Shown here: one piece after another, positions 1 through 9,385 of the stretch
How the letters are laid out: each line of letters opens with the position of its first letter
How positions within the stretch are numbered: position 1 is the first letter of the stretch
Assembly: GCF_003601925.1 (NCBI RefSeq)
Contig: NZ_QZWH01000006.1
Coordinates: 248,001 to 312,000, forward strand
Length of the DNA: 64,000 bases
Direction of reading: 5' to 3'
Origin: Buttiauxella izardii
GTDB taxonomy: Bacteria; Pseudomonadota; Gammaproteobacteria; Enterobacterales; Enterobacteriaceae
Position numbers and translations under genes: made by a program
The notes under the pieces: model-generated
Told to the model about the DNA's origin: nothing
Seen by the model: the letters and a program-made list of their open reading frames with translations, nothing else
Database searches by the model: none

Positions 1-295
1 GGGCAAAGACTACACACAGCAATTCGTTGTTTCACTCAGGGGATTTCCATGCTTATAAATCAATGTGTTGATTCATAGCCATGGACTAATAGTAGGCATC
101 TCGACTTTGAGCGTCACTCGGATTCGTCTCAATAGTTAATAAGAAGTTAACGGTTGAGATCACATTACGGCATGTTTGTAGAATCAAAGGGTTAAACAGA
201 AGATTAAAAGCGGGGGATTGATAAGCTTTGTTAATCAGTTTGCCTGTATTGCTCCCCATCCGGGCGAGCAACACAGGCTTTAACGTCTTTTATTC

Positions 296-1390
296 TTATC
301 CTTCGAGAATTTCTACCACTTCATTTGGGTCATCTTGTGGCGGTGGGGCTTCGTGCATCCATACCGAAATTAAACGATAAGAGACTGCCAACAGAACTGG
401 GCCGATAAACAGGCCAATCATGCCAAAGGCAATCAAACCACCGATAACGCCAGACAGAATCAGGATCATCGGCAAATCGGCACCCATGCGAATCAGCACA
501 GGGCGGATAAAGTTATCCATCGTCCCGACCACACAACTCCACACCAGCAACACCGTGCCCCAGGTGGTATCACCGGTCCAGTACAACCAGGCAATAGAAG
601 GAACCAACACCAGCAACGGGCCGATTTGCACCAGGCAACACAGCATCATCACTACGGTTAACAGCGTGGCATTCGGAATACCTGCAATGGCTAAACCCAC
701 ACCACCAAGTACCGACTGAACCAACGCGGTAACAACCACGCCCAGCGCAACGGCGCGAATCGCTTGCCCTGCCAGTAGCACCGCAGCATCACCACGTTTA
801 CCCGCCAGACGGAATGCAAAGTGACGAATACCATTACCCAGCGTTTCACCTTTGGCATACAGCAGCACGCTGAACAGCAACATCAGGCCGCAATGCATCA
901 GGAAGCTTCCAACGTGGATTGCCTGGCCGAGGAACCAGGTTGTCGTGGTGCCAATATAAGGGCGAATTTTCGCCATAATGGCGCTGCCGCCGCTATCAAC
1001 CAGCGCATTCCAGCCGGCATAAAGTTTGTCGCCTACCAATGGAATGGTATTAAGCCAATCAAACTTCGGCAGTTCCATATTGCCTTTGGTCGCCCAATCA
1101 ATAACCGGGCCGCTGTTATCCACCAGACTATTCACCAACAGAGCAACGGGGATCACGAATAACATCAATAGCAACAGCGTCATCACCAGAACGGCAAGCG
1201 AGCGTTTGCCCCATAGCAATTTCTGAAATTTGAGCATCAGCGGCCAGGTGGCGATAACGATCGTGCCAGCCCAGGCAAAACCAAGCACAAAGGGGCGGAC
1301 TATCCACAAACAGGCGATGATCATCACCGAGATAAACAACACCGACAGCAGGATTTGTAGCAGATCCTTTGGCTGAGTCACTTTAACCAT
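296..1390 (-). CDS. ydiK: AI-2E family inner-membrane protein YdiK
   Basis: This is a 364-residue polytopic membrane protein of the AI-2E/PerM family. It has about eight hydrophobic segments, a long pair at the N-terminus (residues ~12-85) and the conserved C-terminal helices ending near 345, followed by an acidic tail. Length and sequence match E. coli YdiK (about 370 aa) as I remember it. It lies divergent from ydiJ, the same arrangement as in E. coli, with about 200 bases between the two starts. The physiological substrate is not established; members of the family are putative exporters. The ATG at 1390 is preceded on the minus strand by a purine-rich stretch. Identification is secure, function is not. 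Confidence 0.9.
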   Translation of the reverse strand: MVKVTQPKDLLQILLSVLFISVMIIACLWIVRPFVLGFAWAGTIVIATWPLMLKFQKLLWGKRSLAVLVMTLLLLMLFVIPVALLVNSLVDNSGPVIDWATKGNMELPKFDWLNTIPLVGDKLYAGWNALVDSGGSAIMAKIRPYIGTTTTWFLGQAIHVGSFLMHCGLMLLFSVLLYAKGETLGNGIRHFAFRLAGKRGDAAVLLAGQAIRAVALGVVVTALVQSVLGGVGLAIAGIPNATLLTVVMMLCCLVQIGPLLVLVPSIAWLYWTGDTTWGTVLLVWSCVVGTMDNFIRPVLIRMGADLPMILILSGVIGGLIAFGMIGLFIGPVLLAVSYRLISVWMHEAPPPQDDPNEVVEILEG

Positions 1391-1593
1391 AGATAAAATC
1401 CCTTAATTACTGATAACGGGCAAAACGCCACGTTAAAACCGCGAAGCGGATGGGTTAATGATGATGTATTTCCTCGATTTTGGACAGGGACAAAACAGAC
1501 GGGATTGTCTGAATAAAATGTGTTAAAAAATAAATGGAAGCAAACGCAAACGATAACTCACAACTTATAACGTCAGGCAGGGTCGACCCACTA

Positions 1594-4500
1594 ATGATCC
1601 CACAAATTTCTCAGGCACCTGGACTCGTTCAATTGGTGCTCAATTTTTTGCAGGCACTGGAACAACAAGGTTTCACCGGCGATACCGCCACCAGCTACGC
1701 TGACCGGCTGACAATGGCCACTGATAACAGCATTTATCAACTGTTGCCGGATGCCGTGTTATTCCCCCGTTCAACAGCCGATGTCGCGCTACTAACAAGG
1801 CTCGCCTCGGAAGATCGTTTCAAATCTCTGGTCTTTACGCCAAGAGGCGGCGGCACTGGCACCAACGGCCAGGCGCTGAACAAAGGCATCGTCGTCGACA
1901 TGTCGCGCTACATGAACCGCATCATCGAAATCAACCCTGAGCAGGGTTGGGTGCGCGTCGAAGCGGGCGTGATCAAAGATCAGCTCAATCAATATCTCAA
2001 ACCTTACGGTTACTTTTTCGCACCGGAACTCTCAACCAGCAACCGCGCAACCCTGGGTGGGATGATCAACACCGATGCCTCCGGGCAGGGTTCGCTGGTC
2101 TATGGCAAAACTTCCGACCACGTGATGGGCGTGCGCGCGGTGCTGTTAAACGGCGATATTCTTGACACACATCCTATGTCGACAGCGCTCGCCGAAGAGA
2201 TGGGGCGCGATGACACCTCGACCGGCAAGATCTATAGCACCGTGCTTGAACGTTGCCGCGAACAGCGCCAGTTGATTATCGATAAATTCCCAAAACTGAA
2301 CCGCTTCCTGACCGGCTACGATCTGCGCCATGTCTTTAACGACGACCTCACGCAGTTCGATTTGACGCGTATTCTCTGCGGCTCTGAAGGCACGCTGGCG
2401 TTTATTACTGAGGCGAAGCTGGATATCACGCGCCTGCCAAAAGTGCGCCGCCTGGTAAATATCAAATATGACTCTTTCGACTCGGCCCTGCGTAACGCAC
2501 CATTTATGGTGGAAGCGAAAGCCTTATCCGTCGAAACCGTCGATTCCAAAGTGCTCAATCTGGCGCGGGAAGATATCGTCTGGCATTCAGTCAGTGAATT
2601 AATCACCGATGTTCCCGGCAAAGAAATGCTCGGCCTGAACATCGTTGAATTTGCCGGCGACGACCTGGAATTAATCGAAGGGCAGGTTGCGTCACTGTGT
2701 GAACGCCTTGATTCATTGATTTCACAAGGCGAAGGCGGCGTAATTGGCTGGCAAGTTTGTACTGAACTGGCTGGCATTGAGCGCATCTATAACATGCGTA
2801 AAAAAGCTGTCGGCTTGTTGGGTAATGCCAAAGGTCAGGCGAAGCCGATTCCTTTTGCGGAAGACACCTGTGTGCCACCGCAACATCTGGCTGATTACAT
2901 TACCGAATTCCGCGCATTGCTCGACAGCCATCATCTGAGTTACGGCATGTTCGGCCATGTTGATGCGGGTGTTTTGCACGTGCGCCCGGCGCTGGATATG
3001 ACCGATCCGCATCAGGAAGTGCTGATGAAACGCATTTCTGATGATGTGGTTGCGCTAACCGCGAAATACGGCGGTTTGTTGTGGGGCGAACACGGCAAAG
3101 GGTTCCGCGCCGAATACAGCCCGGCGTTCTTTGGCGAAACGTTGTATGAAGAACTGCGCCGCATCAAAGCAGTATTCGACCCGGATAACCGTTTAAATCC
3201 AGGGAAAATCTGCTCGCCGTTGGGCGTTGACGATCCGATGATGCAGGTTGATGCCGTCAAGCGTGGCACTTTCGACAGGCAAATTCCTATTGCTACGCGT
3301 ACTTCATGGCGTGGGGCGATGGAATGCAACGGCAACGGTTTATGCTTTAACTTCGACGTGAAAAGCCCAATGTGCCCGTCGATGAAAATCACCAGCAACC
3401 GCATTCACTCGCCGAAAGGGCGCGCAACATTAACTCGTGAGTGGCTGCGTTTACTGGCGGATCGCGGCGTCGACCCGGACGCACTCGAAAAACAACTGCC
3501 AGAAAAACGCGCCAGCCTGCGGGGGTTAATCGAACGGACGCGCAACACCTGGCATGCAAATAAAGGCGAATACGATTTTTCACATGAAGTGAAAGAGGCG
3601 ATGTCTGGCTGCCTGGCGTGCAAAGCGTGTTCCACGCAATGCCCAATCAAAATCGACGTGCCGGAATTCCGCTCGCGGTTCTTGCAGCTTTATCACACTC
3701 GCTATTTGCGCCCGATGCGTGACCATCTGGTGGCAACCGTTGAAAGCTACGCACCGCTGATGGCGCGCGCACCTAAGACATTTAACTTCTTTATTAGCCA
3801 GCCGTGGGTGCGCAATCTTTCGGCTAAACACATCGGCATGATTGATTTGCCGTTGCTCTCTACGCCGTCGCTACAGCAGCAACTCGTCGGACACACTTCA
3901 GCGAACACCACGCTTGAGCAGCTCGAAAGTTACAGCGCTGAACAACGTGCCAGAACGGTGCTGGTGGTGCAGGACCCGTTCACCAGTTATTACGATGCAC
4001 AAGTGGTCGCCGATTTTGTGAAGCTGGTTGAAAAACTCGGCCTTGATCCAGTGGTATTGCCATTCTCACCAAACGGTAAAGCTCAGCACATCAAAGGTTT
4101 CCTGCAAAAATTCGCTCGCACTGCGCGCAAAACCTCTGAATTCCTCAACCGTATTTCAAAACTGGGGATGCCAATGGTCGGTGTCGATCCGGCGCTGGTG
4201 CTGTGTTATCGCGATGAATACAAGCAGACGCTTGGCGAAGAACGCGGCGATTTCCACGTTCAACTTGTTCACGAATGGCTGCCGGATGTGTTGGCAAACC
4301 GTGAGTTAACGACGGTGGGCGGTGAATCCTGGTATTTGTTTGGTCACTGCACAGAAGTCACTGCGCTGCCAACTGCACCAAACCAATGGGCGGCAATATT
4401 CGCACGTTTTGGTGCGAAGCTTGAGAACGTCAGCGTCGGCTGCTGTGGCATGGCGGGAACCTACGGACACGAAGTGAAAAATCACGCCAATTCGTTGGGC

Positions 4501-4650
4501 ATTTACGAGCTTTCCTGGCATCAGGCAATGCAACGCCTGCCTCGCCAACGTTGCCTGGCAACCGGTTATTCGTGCCGCAGCCAGGTAAAACGCGTGGAAG
4601 GCAACGGCGTGCGTCATCCGCTACAAGCATTACTGGAGATTATGGGATGA
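1594..4650 (+). CDS. ydiJ: FAD/Fe-S D-2-hydroxyglutarate dehydrogenase YdiJ
   Basis: This 1018-residue fusion has an N-terminal FAD-binding PCMH domain (the [11 protein letters not shown] motif near residue 90 and the [10 protein letters not shown] region), an FAD-linked oxidase C-terminal domain, and a GlpC-like Fe-S module with the clustered cysteines [12 protein letters not shown] and a C-terminal CCG-type motif ([13 protein letters not shown]). It matches E. coli YdiJ almost end to end, and that protein is reported as a D-2-hydroxyglutarate dehydrogenase. The frame is open from 1534, but homology and length place the start at the ATG at 1594 (Met-Ile-Pro-Gln). The stop overlaps the menI start as ATGA, so the two are probably translationally coupled. 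Confidence 0.93.
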   Translation: MIPQISQAPGLVQLVLNFLQALEQQGFTGDTATSYADRLTMATDNSIYQLLPDAVLFPRSTADVALLTRLASEDRFKSLVFTPRGGGTGTNGQALNKGIVVDMSRYMNRIIEINPEQGWVRVEAGVIKDQLNQYLKPYGYFFAPELSTSNRATLGGMINTDASGQGSLVYGKTSDHVMGVRAVLLNGDILDTHPMSTALAEEMGRDDTSTGKIYSTVLERCREQRQLIIDKFPKLNRFLTGYDLRHVFNDDLTQFDLTRILCGSEGTLAFITEAKLDITRLPKVRRLVNIKYDSFDSALRNAPFMVEAKALSVETVDSKVLNLAREDIVWHSVSELITDVPGKEMLGLNIVEFAGDDLELIEGQVASLCERLDSLISQGEGGVIGWQVCTELAGIERIYNMRKKAVGLLGNAKGQAKPIPFAEDTCVPPQHLADYITEFRALLDSHHLSYGMFGHVDAGVLHVRPALDMTDPHQEVLMKRISDDVVALTAKYGGLLWGEHGKGFRAEYSPAFFGETLYEELRRIKAVFDPDNRLNPGKICSPLGVDDPMMQVDAVKRGTFDRQIPIATRTSWRGAMECNGNGLCFNFDVKSPMCPSMKITSNRIHSPKGRATLTREWLRLLADRGVDPDALEKQLPEKRASLRGLIERTRNTWHANKGEYDFSHEVKEAMSGCLACKACSTQCPIKIDVPEFRSRFLQLYHTRYLRPMRDHLVATVESYAPLMARAPKTFNFFISQPWVRNLSAKHIGMIDLPLLSTPSLQQQLVGHTSANTTLEQLESYSAEQRARTVLVVQDPFTSYYDAQVVADFVKLVEKLGLDPVVLPFSPNGKAQHIKGFLQKFARTARKTSEFLNRISKLGMPMVGVDPALVLCYRDEYKQTLGEERGDFHVQLVHEWLPDVLANRELTTVGGESWYLFGHCTEVTALPTAPNQWAAIFARFGAKLENVSVGCCGMAGTYGHEVKNHANSLGIYELSWHQAMQRLPRQRCLATGYSCRSQVKRVEGNGVRHPLQALLEIMG

Positions 4651-5057
4651 TCTGGCGACGTGAAGTAAACCTGGAAGCGCTCAATAAAATGGGCGCGAAC
4701 AACATGGTTGAACATGTTGGCATCGTTTTCACCCGCATTGGTGAAAACGATCTTGAAGCCACCATGCCAGTCGATAATCGTACCCGCCAGCCGTTCGGCC
4801 TGTTGCACGGCGGCGCATCTGTGGTTCTGGCGGAAACGCTCGGTTCTGTTGCCGGGTATCTATGTACCGAGGGCGAGCAGAAAATTGTTGGCCTGGAAGT
4901 CAACGCCAACCATCTGCGTTCCGCGCGTGAAGGCATGGTGCGCGGCGTATGCAAAGCGGTTCACGTCGGGCGCAGGCATCAGGTCTGGCAAATTGAAATC
5001 AGCGACGAACAAGGGCGGCTTTGTTGTACATCGCGGCTGACGACGGCGGTGGTGTAA
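4647..5057 (+). CDS. menI: 1,4-dihydroxy-2-naphthoyl-CoA thioesterase MenI
   Basis: This is a 136-residue hotdog-fold thioesterase that hydrolyses DHNA-CoA in menaquinone synthesis. It carries the [15 protein letters not shown] signature, whose terminal Glu is the catalytic acid in this family, and the length equals E. coli MenI (YdiI). The start at 4647 overlaps the ydiJ stop in an ATGA. A longer in-frame start near 4551 is rejected because it would lie inside ydiJ and break homology. The stop codon abuts the stop of the convergent antitoxin gene with no spacer. Confidence 0.93.
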   Translation: MIWRREVNLEALNKMGANNMVEHVGIVFTRIGENDLEATMPVDNRTRQPFGLLHGGASVVLAETLGSVAGYLCTEGEQKIVGLEVNANHLRSAREGMVRGVCKAVHVGRRHQVWQIEISDEQGRLCCTSRLTTAVV

Positions 5058-5348
5058 TTAAATTGCCAGCAGCACATTAATCAGCGCCGGGTTATGTTCG
5101 AGCATCAGCAATATTTTTAGTGATGACCCGGACGGGATTCGGCGCTTTTGCTCCCAGCTTTGCACCAGCGAAGGGCTAACACCCACCGCCTGGGCAAATT
5201 CTTCTTGTTTTAGCCCGACATTTTCACGCAGGGCTTTAACATCTGGCAGAGGGTGCCGATGGACTCGTGCTGGCTGCATTTCACCTTTTTCAATCGCCAC
5301 CATCTCTTCCATGCTTTGCACAAGATCGTTGAAAAGTTGCTTATCCAT
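5058..5348 (-). CDS. NadS/HigA-type XRE antitoxin
   Basis: This 96-residue protein has a C-terminal Cro/C1-type helix-turn-helix (LKQEEFAQAVGVSPSLVQSW, residues ~47-66). The N-terminal arm (DLVQSMEEMVAIEKGEM) is typical of the NadS/HigA2 antitoxin group. It follows the RelE-like toxin gene on the same strand, and its first 139 bases are overlapped by the long toxin frame. It is predicted to neutralise the toxin and repress the shared promoter through the two palindromes at 5743-5792. A ribosome-binding sequence (AAGGGTGAC) precedes the ATG. The specific partner is inferred from gene order. Confidence 0.85.
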   Translation of the reverse strand: MDKQLFNDLVQSMEEMVAIEKGEMQPARVHRHPLPDVKALRENVGLKQEEFAQAVGVSPSLVQSWEQKRRIPSGSSLKILLMLEHNPALINVLLAI

Positions 5349-5716
5349 AATGTCACCCTTAAATTTTCTTCGTGAAAATCAGACAGCGCCTGATCGAGTT
5401 GATGTATCAACCGTTTAAGCACTGTTTTCTCAGCTTCGGTCATATCCTCTTTGACGTTCTTCGCGTAAATCGTCAACAGATAGAGTTTTCCTTTTTCAGT
5501 CACCGCGTAGTAGATAACTCTGACACCACCCCGTTTACCCGTTCCTGGCCGATTCCAGCGCAGTTTCTTACAGCCCCCGGTATTTCTTATGGTGTCACCG
5601 TCAACATGCTGTTTCAGGAGATATACCTGTAATTGCTGGAAAGTCTCATCATCCAATAAGTGCTCACGCTGCCTGAAAAACGTCGGTGTCTCTATAAATT
5701 CGAAATATTCCATCAT
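5210..5716 (-). CDS. RelE/HigB-type toxin with long C-terminal extension
   Basis: The first ~112 residues are a RelE/HigB2-superfamily mRNA-interferase-like toxin. The conserved segment GKRGGVRVIYY is present, followed by LYLLTIYAKN and the terminal acidic helix (EAEKTVLKRLIHQLDQ). Relatives usually stop at about 105-120 residues. Here the frame runs to 168 residues, reading through the antitoxin ribosome-binding site and 139 bases of the antitoxin gene in another frame. The extension (LWISNFSTILCKAWKRWW region) resembles no domain I know and may simply reflect a lost stop codon. The ATG at 5716 or the next codon at 5713 could start the protein; AAGGAC lies upstream. Confidence 0.8.
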   Translation of the reverse strand: MMEYFEFIETPTFFRQREHLLDDETFQQLQVYLLKQHVDGDTIRNTGGCKKLRWNRPGTGKRGGVRVIYYAVTEKGKLYLLTIYAKNVKEDMTEAEKTVLKRLIHQLDQALSDFHEENLRVTLWISNFSTILCKAWKRWWRLKKVKCSQHESIGTLCQMLKPCVKMSG

Positions 5717-5742
5717 CTGAGTTGTCCTTGAGAGGTATTTTT

Positions 5743-5792
5743 AATCGTACTCGGTGCGAGTGTCAAGGTTTGGTTTCGTACTTGGTACGAAA
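5743..5792. promoter_or_regulatory. Two toxin-antitoxin operator palindromes
   Basis: TTTCGTACTTGGTACGAAA at 5774-5792 is a perfect inverted repeat with 8-base arms around TTG. AATCGTACTCGGTGCGAGT, centred near 5752, is an imperfect copy of the same pattern about 31 bases away (three helical turns). Both lie just upstream of the toxin start. Autoregulatory binding by the HTH antitoxin is inferred from position and symmetry. Confidence 0.65.
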
Positions 5793-5991
5793 TTTTATCC
5801 ATCGTTCGAAGCAGTATTGGCTACGAATCTGTGACTCTAATTTCATTGCAAGCGTAAAAACAAATTCATGAATAAACTCCGGAAAGCGCCTCGCAAATAA
5901 TTAATTCTCAGCGTCATAAGCGCTATGCGGGGTGAGACTCGCTGGCCCATTTCTGCTAACGTTTGCGAAATAAAAGACATCAGGAGGTCGT

Positions 5992-6417
5992 ATGCGTCAG
6001 AGAGTTATCGTTTGTCCCATCATCGAAAATAATGGTGAAGTGTTGCTGTGTAAGATGGCAAACGATCGCGGTGTTTTCCCTGGGCAATGGGCATTATCTG
6101 GCGGCGGAATGGAGCCAGGTGAACAAATGGAAGAAGCTTTGCTGCGAGAAATTGGTGAAGAGTTAGGAACACAACTGCAAATTACCAGTATCAAGCCCTG
6201 GACCTTCGCCGATGATGTGCGCGTGAAAACTTACGCTGACGGCAGTAAAGAAGAGATTTATATGATTTACCTGATGTTTGACTGCGTGAGTGCCAACCGC
6301 CTGGTGGCCTTTAACGAAGAGTTTCAGGAAATCGCCTGGGTTAAACATTCCGACCTCAACAACTATGATTTAAACGAAGCGACGAAAGTGACATTCAGCA
6401 AGAAAGGCTGGATTTGA
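5992..6417 (+). CDS. nudI: Nucleoside triphosphatase NudI
   Basis: This is a 141-residue Nudix hydrolase with a complete Nudix box starting at [19 protein letters not shown] and ending EELG. It is nearly collinear with E. coli NudI, including the [20 protein letters not shown]-type N-terminus and the [15 protein letters not shown] segment. NudI hydrolyses (deoxy)nucleoside triphosphates, preferring pyrimidine deoxynucleotides. The start at 5992 has a strong AGGAGG nine bases upstream; an overlapping start at 5963 in another frame is rejected. It is monocistronic, between the toxin-antitoxin locus and the two-component genes. Confidence 0.93.
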   Translation: MRQRVIVCPIIENNGEVLLCKMANDRGVFPGQWALSGGGMEPGEQMEEALLREIGEELGTQLQITSIKPWTFADDVRVKTYADGSKEEIYMIYLMFDCVSANRLVAFNEEFQEIAWVKHSDLNNYDLNEATKVTFSKKGWI

Positions 6418-6451
6418 TTCCCAATCAACTATTTCCTGATTAAGGAACGCA

Positions 6452-7765
6452 ATGCTTAAGGTACTCATTTGGCTGATTTTGACTGCGCTGTCGGGTAGCG
6501 GCGTGGTCGTTTATGCGTTGCATCAGCAATATGAGGAACAAAGTGCCGAGTTCCGTATTTTGTACCGTGACATTACCGTTAAACTCTCGCAAAACGATGT
6601 GATTCTCGCACTGCTTTCTAACAGCAGCGACCCTGCGGTGGTGCAACAAAAATTCCCCTATATTTTGCGCTGGCAAACCAAACCCCATAAACCTCCACGC
6701 CCGGATATCAATCCCGCACGAGCCGGGACCTACTGGATTAATTCTCCGCAAGGCTCTCTGTTGATTGATTTACCTAAGCTGTTGGCTGATTTCGTGCATT
6801 CACAGAAATTTCATCACTTTAGTTTGAGTTGGCAGGGAACGCCGCTTCTCAGTCAGGGCGCGGAAGGGAAAAAAGATAGGTGGCGTTGGGAAAAACAGAT
6901 CGCCAGCCCTTCGCAGCCGCTTAATCTGCTGGTGACCAACAATCCGGATTGGCGAGCTTTGCCGTGGTTTGTTCTGCTGTTAATCGGTATTTTCTGGGCT
7001 GCGGTTATCTACTTTTATAATCAGTATCAGGTGACTAAACGGCAGCGCTATATTGCTGACTTACGCGCCCATTATTCAGAGTTGGCGCGGTTGAATGCGA
7101 TGGGGGAAATTGCGGCGGGTATGGTGCATGAACTGAATCAGCCGCTGACGGCGATTCTCAGTTATTCGCAAACGGCGCAGCGATTGATTAAAAACCAACA
7201 AGCGGAAAAAGCGCAGCCCCTGCTCGATGCTGCGGTGATGCAAACCAAGCGGATTAGCGCTTTGCTGCTGGCGTTTCGGGAAAAATTGCACAGTGATGAA
7301 CAGGTTTTACAACCGGTCAATTTACGCCAGGTTTGGGAAAGAGTGGTGATGCTGTTGGGCAACGAAATCGAGCGTGGAAAACTCAGCATTATTAATCAGA
7401 TTCCTGATTCGTTGCCGCCGCTCACCGCCTCGCCATTGGGTATTGAGCAAATCTTCCATAACCTGCTTAATAATGCGATTCAGGCGCAGCAGCAAACAGA
7501 CAAACCCTGGGTCGCGATTAATGCAACACAGACGTCGGACAGCATTATGCTGACCGTTACGGATGGCGGGCCAGGTCTGTCCGAAGTGGCGTTACAACAG
7601 GTCTTTATGCCGTTCTTTACGACTCGCAAAGAGGGGCTTGGGCTAGGAATGGCGCTGACGGAAACGTTGGTGCAGCGCTTAAATGGCAGAATTCAGGTTG
7701 AAAACAGTGCCACTGGCGGGGCATGTTTCACTTTAGTTTTCCCTCTCACTCAACAGGAGGCGTGA
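6452..7765 (+). CDS. Membrane sensor histidine kinase (FixL/TodS-like core)
   Basis: This 437-residue kinase has a transmembrane helix at ~3-23, a periplasmic sensor region of ~140 residues, a second helix at ~169-190, and a cytoplasmic HisKA domain with phospho-acceptor His226 in GMVHELNQPLTAI. A HATPase_c domain follows, with an N box (NLLNNAIQAQ), a G1 box (DGGPGL) and a G2 box (GLGLGMALTE). There is no PAS or HAMP domain that I can see, so the signal is probably sensed in the periplasm. The stop overlaps the start of the response-regulator gene in an ATGA. The ligand is unknown; the haem-binding-family protein encoded just downstream is a possible partner. Confidence 0.87.
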   Translation: MLKVLIWLILTALSGSGVVVYALHQQYEEQSAEFRILYRDITVKLSQNDVILALLSNSSDPAVVQQKFPYILRWQTKPHKPPRPDINPARAGTYWINSPQGSLLIDLPKLLADFVHSQKFHHFSLSWQGTPLLSQGAEGKKDRWRWEKQIASPSQPLNLLVTNNPDWRALPWFVLLLIGIFWAAVIYFYNQYQVTKRQRYIADLRAHYSELARLNAMGEIAAGMVHELNQPLTAILSYSQTAQRLIKNQQAEKAQPLLDAAVMQTKRISALLLAFREKLHSDEQVLQPVNLRQVWERVVMLLGNEIERGKLSIINQIPDSLPPLTASPLGIEQIFHNLLNNAIQAQQQTDKPWVAINATQTSDSIMLTVTDGGPGLSEVALQQVFMPFFTTRKEGLGLGMALTETLVQRLNGRIQVENSATGGACFTLVFPLTQQEA

Positions 7766-8379
7766 TGGCGCAATGTATCTATTTAATTGATGACGATGAA
7801 GCCATCCGCTGCTCATTGACGGCACTTTTGGCGACGATGGGTTGGGAAACGCAATCCTATGAAAGTGTGCAAAGTTTCCTGGAATCTCAGTCGGAGTTGC
7901 GAAATCTGAATGGTTGCCTGCTGCTCGATATTCGTATGCCCGGTAAATCAGGCATCACGTTGCTTGAAAGCTGGGAACAAATGGGCAGCACGTTGCCGGT
8001 TATCATGATGACCGGCCATGGCAGTATTGACCTTTGTCGCCGAGCATTTAAAAACGGCGCTTTTGAATTTCTCACCAAACCGGTTGATGCTGATTTATTG
8101 ATTGAAACGGTTGGGGCGGCACTTGAACAGCAGCAACAGAGTCAACAACTGCGAGAAAATCAGGCTGATTTGCAGGCAAAACTTGCCACGCTTTCTGCTC
8201 GTGAACAGGAAGTGATGGCACTGATTATTCAGGGTAAATCAAATAAAGAGATGGCTCGGGATCTTTCGCTATCACCGCGAACCGTGGAAGCGCATCGCGC
8301 CAGTTTGTTTGCCCGGCTCGAAATAAACTCGCTGGCGAAACTGATTAAAATCTACGGTGGCCTGAAGGGGATTACGTAA
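7765..8379 (+). CDS. FixJ/NarL-family response regulator
   Basis: This 204-residue regulator has an N-terminal receiver domain (acidic pocket DDDE at residues 9-12, phospho-acceptor Asp55 in LLLDIRMPG, Thr in MMTGHG, Lys in FLTKPVDAD). A linker leads to a LuxR-type helix-turn-helix at the C-terminus (SAREQEVMALIIQGKSNKEM and SPRTVEAHRASLF). The start is the ATG at 7765, which shares bases with the kinase stop and has AGGAGG at 7755-7760. An upstream in-frame start at 7723 is less likely because it lies inside the kinase gene and lacks homology. Cognate partner of the preceding kinase by gene order. Confidence 0.9.
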   Translation: MAQCIYLIDDDEAIRCSLTALLATMGWETQSYESVQSFLESQSELRNLNGCLLLDIRMPGKSGITLLESWEQMGSTLPVIMMTGHGSIDLCRRAFKNGAFEFLTKPVDADLLIETVGAALEQQQQSQQLRENQADLQAKLATLSAREQEVMALIIQGKSNKEMARDLSLSPRTVEAHRASLFARLEINSLAKLIKIYGGLKGIT

Positions 8380-8382
8380 AAT

Positions 8383-8400
8383 TACCTGGTTTGCCAGGTA
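8383..8400. promoter_or_regulatory. Inverted repeat TACCTGG-N4-CCAGGTA
   Basis: A perfect 7-base-arm inverted repeat lies directly after the response-regulator stop and 80 bases before the haem-binding-family gene. There is no T-tract after it, so it is a poor terminator. The same two arms with another 4-base spacer recur at 35961-35978. It could be a protein-binding site for the nearby FixJ-like regulator or another regulator. Confidence 0.4.
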
Positions 8401-8480
8401 TTCGCCCGAATGGTTTTGCATCACACGGTTCGTTACCTTAACTCCTGTCAATTAATCACACCGAGTTGAGGGAATAAACC

Positions 8481-8981
8481 ATGAAAACATCAATCTTGCT
8501 AGCGGCTGCTCTGTTCAGTAGTGCGGCGGCAATGCCAGTATTTTCCAGCAGTGTTCTGACTGAAAAGAACCTCTCTCTCGAGTTTGCTGACAAACTCGCC
8601 CAAAGCGCAATTCAGGCTTGTGGAGCTAAAAACTACAACGTAGCGGTAACGATTGTTGACCGTGCGGGTGTGGTGAAAGTGGTTAAACGTATGGATAACG
8701 CAGGCCCGCACACCGTGGAAGCCAGCCGTATGAAAGCGTATACCGCGCTGACCACCAAATCTGTCACTGGCGATGTGATGAAGAGCGCACAAGATAACGC
8801 GGGCGCACAAAACCTGCGTGATATTCCTGGCTTCCTGTTGCTCGGCGGCGGCGTGCCGGTGAAAGTGGATAACCAGACCATCGGAGCAATTGGGATTGGC
8901 GGTGCACCGGGCGGCCATTTGGATCAACAGTGTGCAGTTGACGCGCTGGAAGCGAATAAATCTGCGCTTAACGCTTCTTAA
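8481..8981 (+). CDS. Exported GlcG/HbpS-family haem-binding-like protein
   Basis: This 166-residue protein has a cleavable-looking signal peptide (residues 1-22, ending AAAMPVFSSS) followed by one GlcG/HbpS (haem-degrading superfamily) domain. Family hallmarks include VTIVDRAGVVKVVKRMDNA, the SRMKAYTALTTK segment, GGGVPVKVDNQTIGAIGIGG and the terminal HLDQQCAVDAL. In Streptomyces, HbpS is an extracytoplasmic haem-responsive partner of the SenS-SenR two-component system. Here the gene sits immediately after a two-component pair, so a similar accessory-sensor role is plausible but only inferred. GAGGGAATAAACC precedes the ATG. Confidence 0.82.
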   Translation: MKTSILLAAALFSSAAAMPVFSSSVLTEKNLSLEFADKLAQSAIQACGAKNYNVAVTIVDRAGVVKVVKRMDNAGPHTVEASRMKAYTALTTKSVTGDVMKSAQDNAGAQNLRDIPGFLLLGGGVPVKVDNQTIGAIGIGGAPGGHLDQQCAVDALEANKSALNAS

Positions 8982-9145
8982 TAACGAGACATTTTCAATG
9001 CTTTAGTTGCAGGCGCCTTACAGTCCTGCAACAAACCTCACCTTGATCATGGTCAAATTTTTTGTCAAAATATTACTTTAAGCGTCAAATACTTTGAGTG
9101 TTACACGGACGTTTTAAGCATTGATAAAAAAGTGAGGGAGTAAAA

Positions 9146-9307
9146 ATGAAGTATATGGTCGCACTGGTACTGACGATGACACTATCAGGCTGTACAGCGA
9201 GTGATTGGGTTGATGCCGCTGGTGGAATTATGCAGGCCAAAGATCAAAATGAAAAAGATGCGCGTAATAAGCGCATTAAAGCCGCTAACAAAGCCGCAGG
9301 TTATTAA
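9146..9307 (+). CDS. Small predicted lipoprotein (53 aa)
   Basis: A short gene preceded by the strong ribosome-binding site GTGAGGGAG. The product begins MKYMVALVLTMTLSGC, a classical lipoprotein signal with lipobox LSGC (Cys16). About 37 mostly charged residues remain after processing, rich in Lys, Ala and Asn (NEKDARNKRIKAANKAAGY). It is predicted to be an outer- or inner-membrane-anchored lipopeptide of unknown function. No domain is recognisable. The good ribosome-binding site and intact lipobox support a real gene. Confidence 0.65.
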   Translation: MKYMVALVLTMTLSGCTASDWVDAAGGIMQAKDQNEKDARNKRIKAANKAAGY

Positions 9308-9336
9308 TATTTTTCATCTTTGAAATAGCATTTGAA

Positions 9337-9368
9337 GTGTTCCTCTTTTGATAGCTGAAGAGGAACAC
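9337..9368. terminator. Stem-loop between convergent lipoprotein genes
   Basis: GTGTTCCTCTT and AAGAGGAACAC form a perfect 11-base-pair stem with a 10-base loop between the two convergent lipoprotein genes. There is no clear U-tract on either strand, so it is a likely transcript-end or stabilising hairpin and not a canonical intrinsic terminator. Confidence 0.5.
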
Positions 9369-9385
9369 GACATTAGAGAAATAAC

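Noticed and set aside
1-60. Possible 3' end of a gene running in from the left edge
   Set aside because: Several frames are open for the first ~55 bases but none gives a recognisable C-terminus, and the adjacent E. coli gene order could not be used to decide.
86-274. 62-codon minus-strand frame upstream of ydiK
   Set aside because: No ribosome-binding site, no recognisable family and unremarkable composition; treated as a chance frame.
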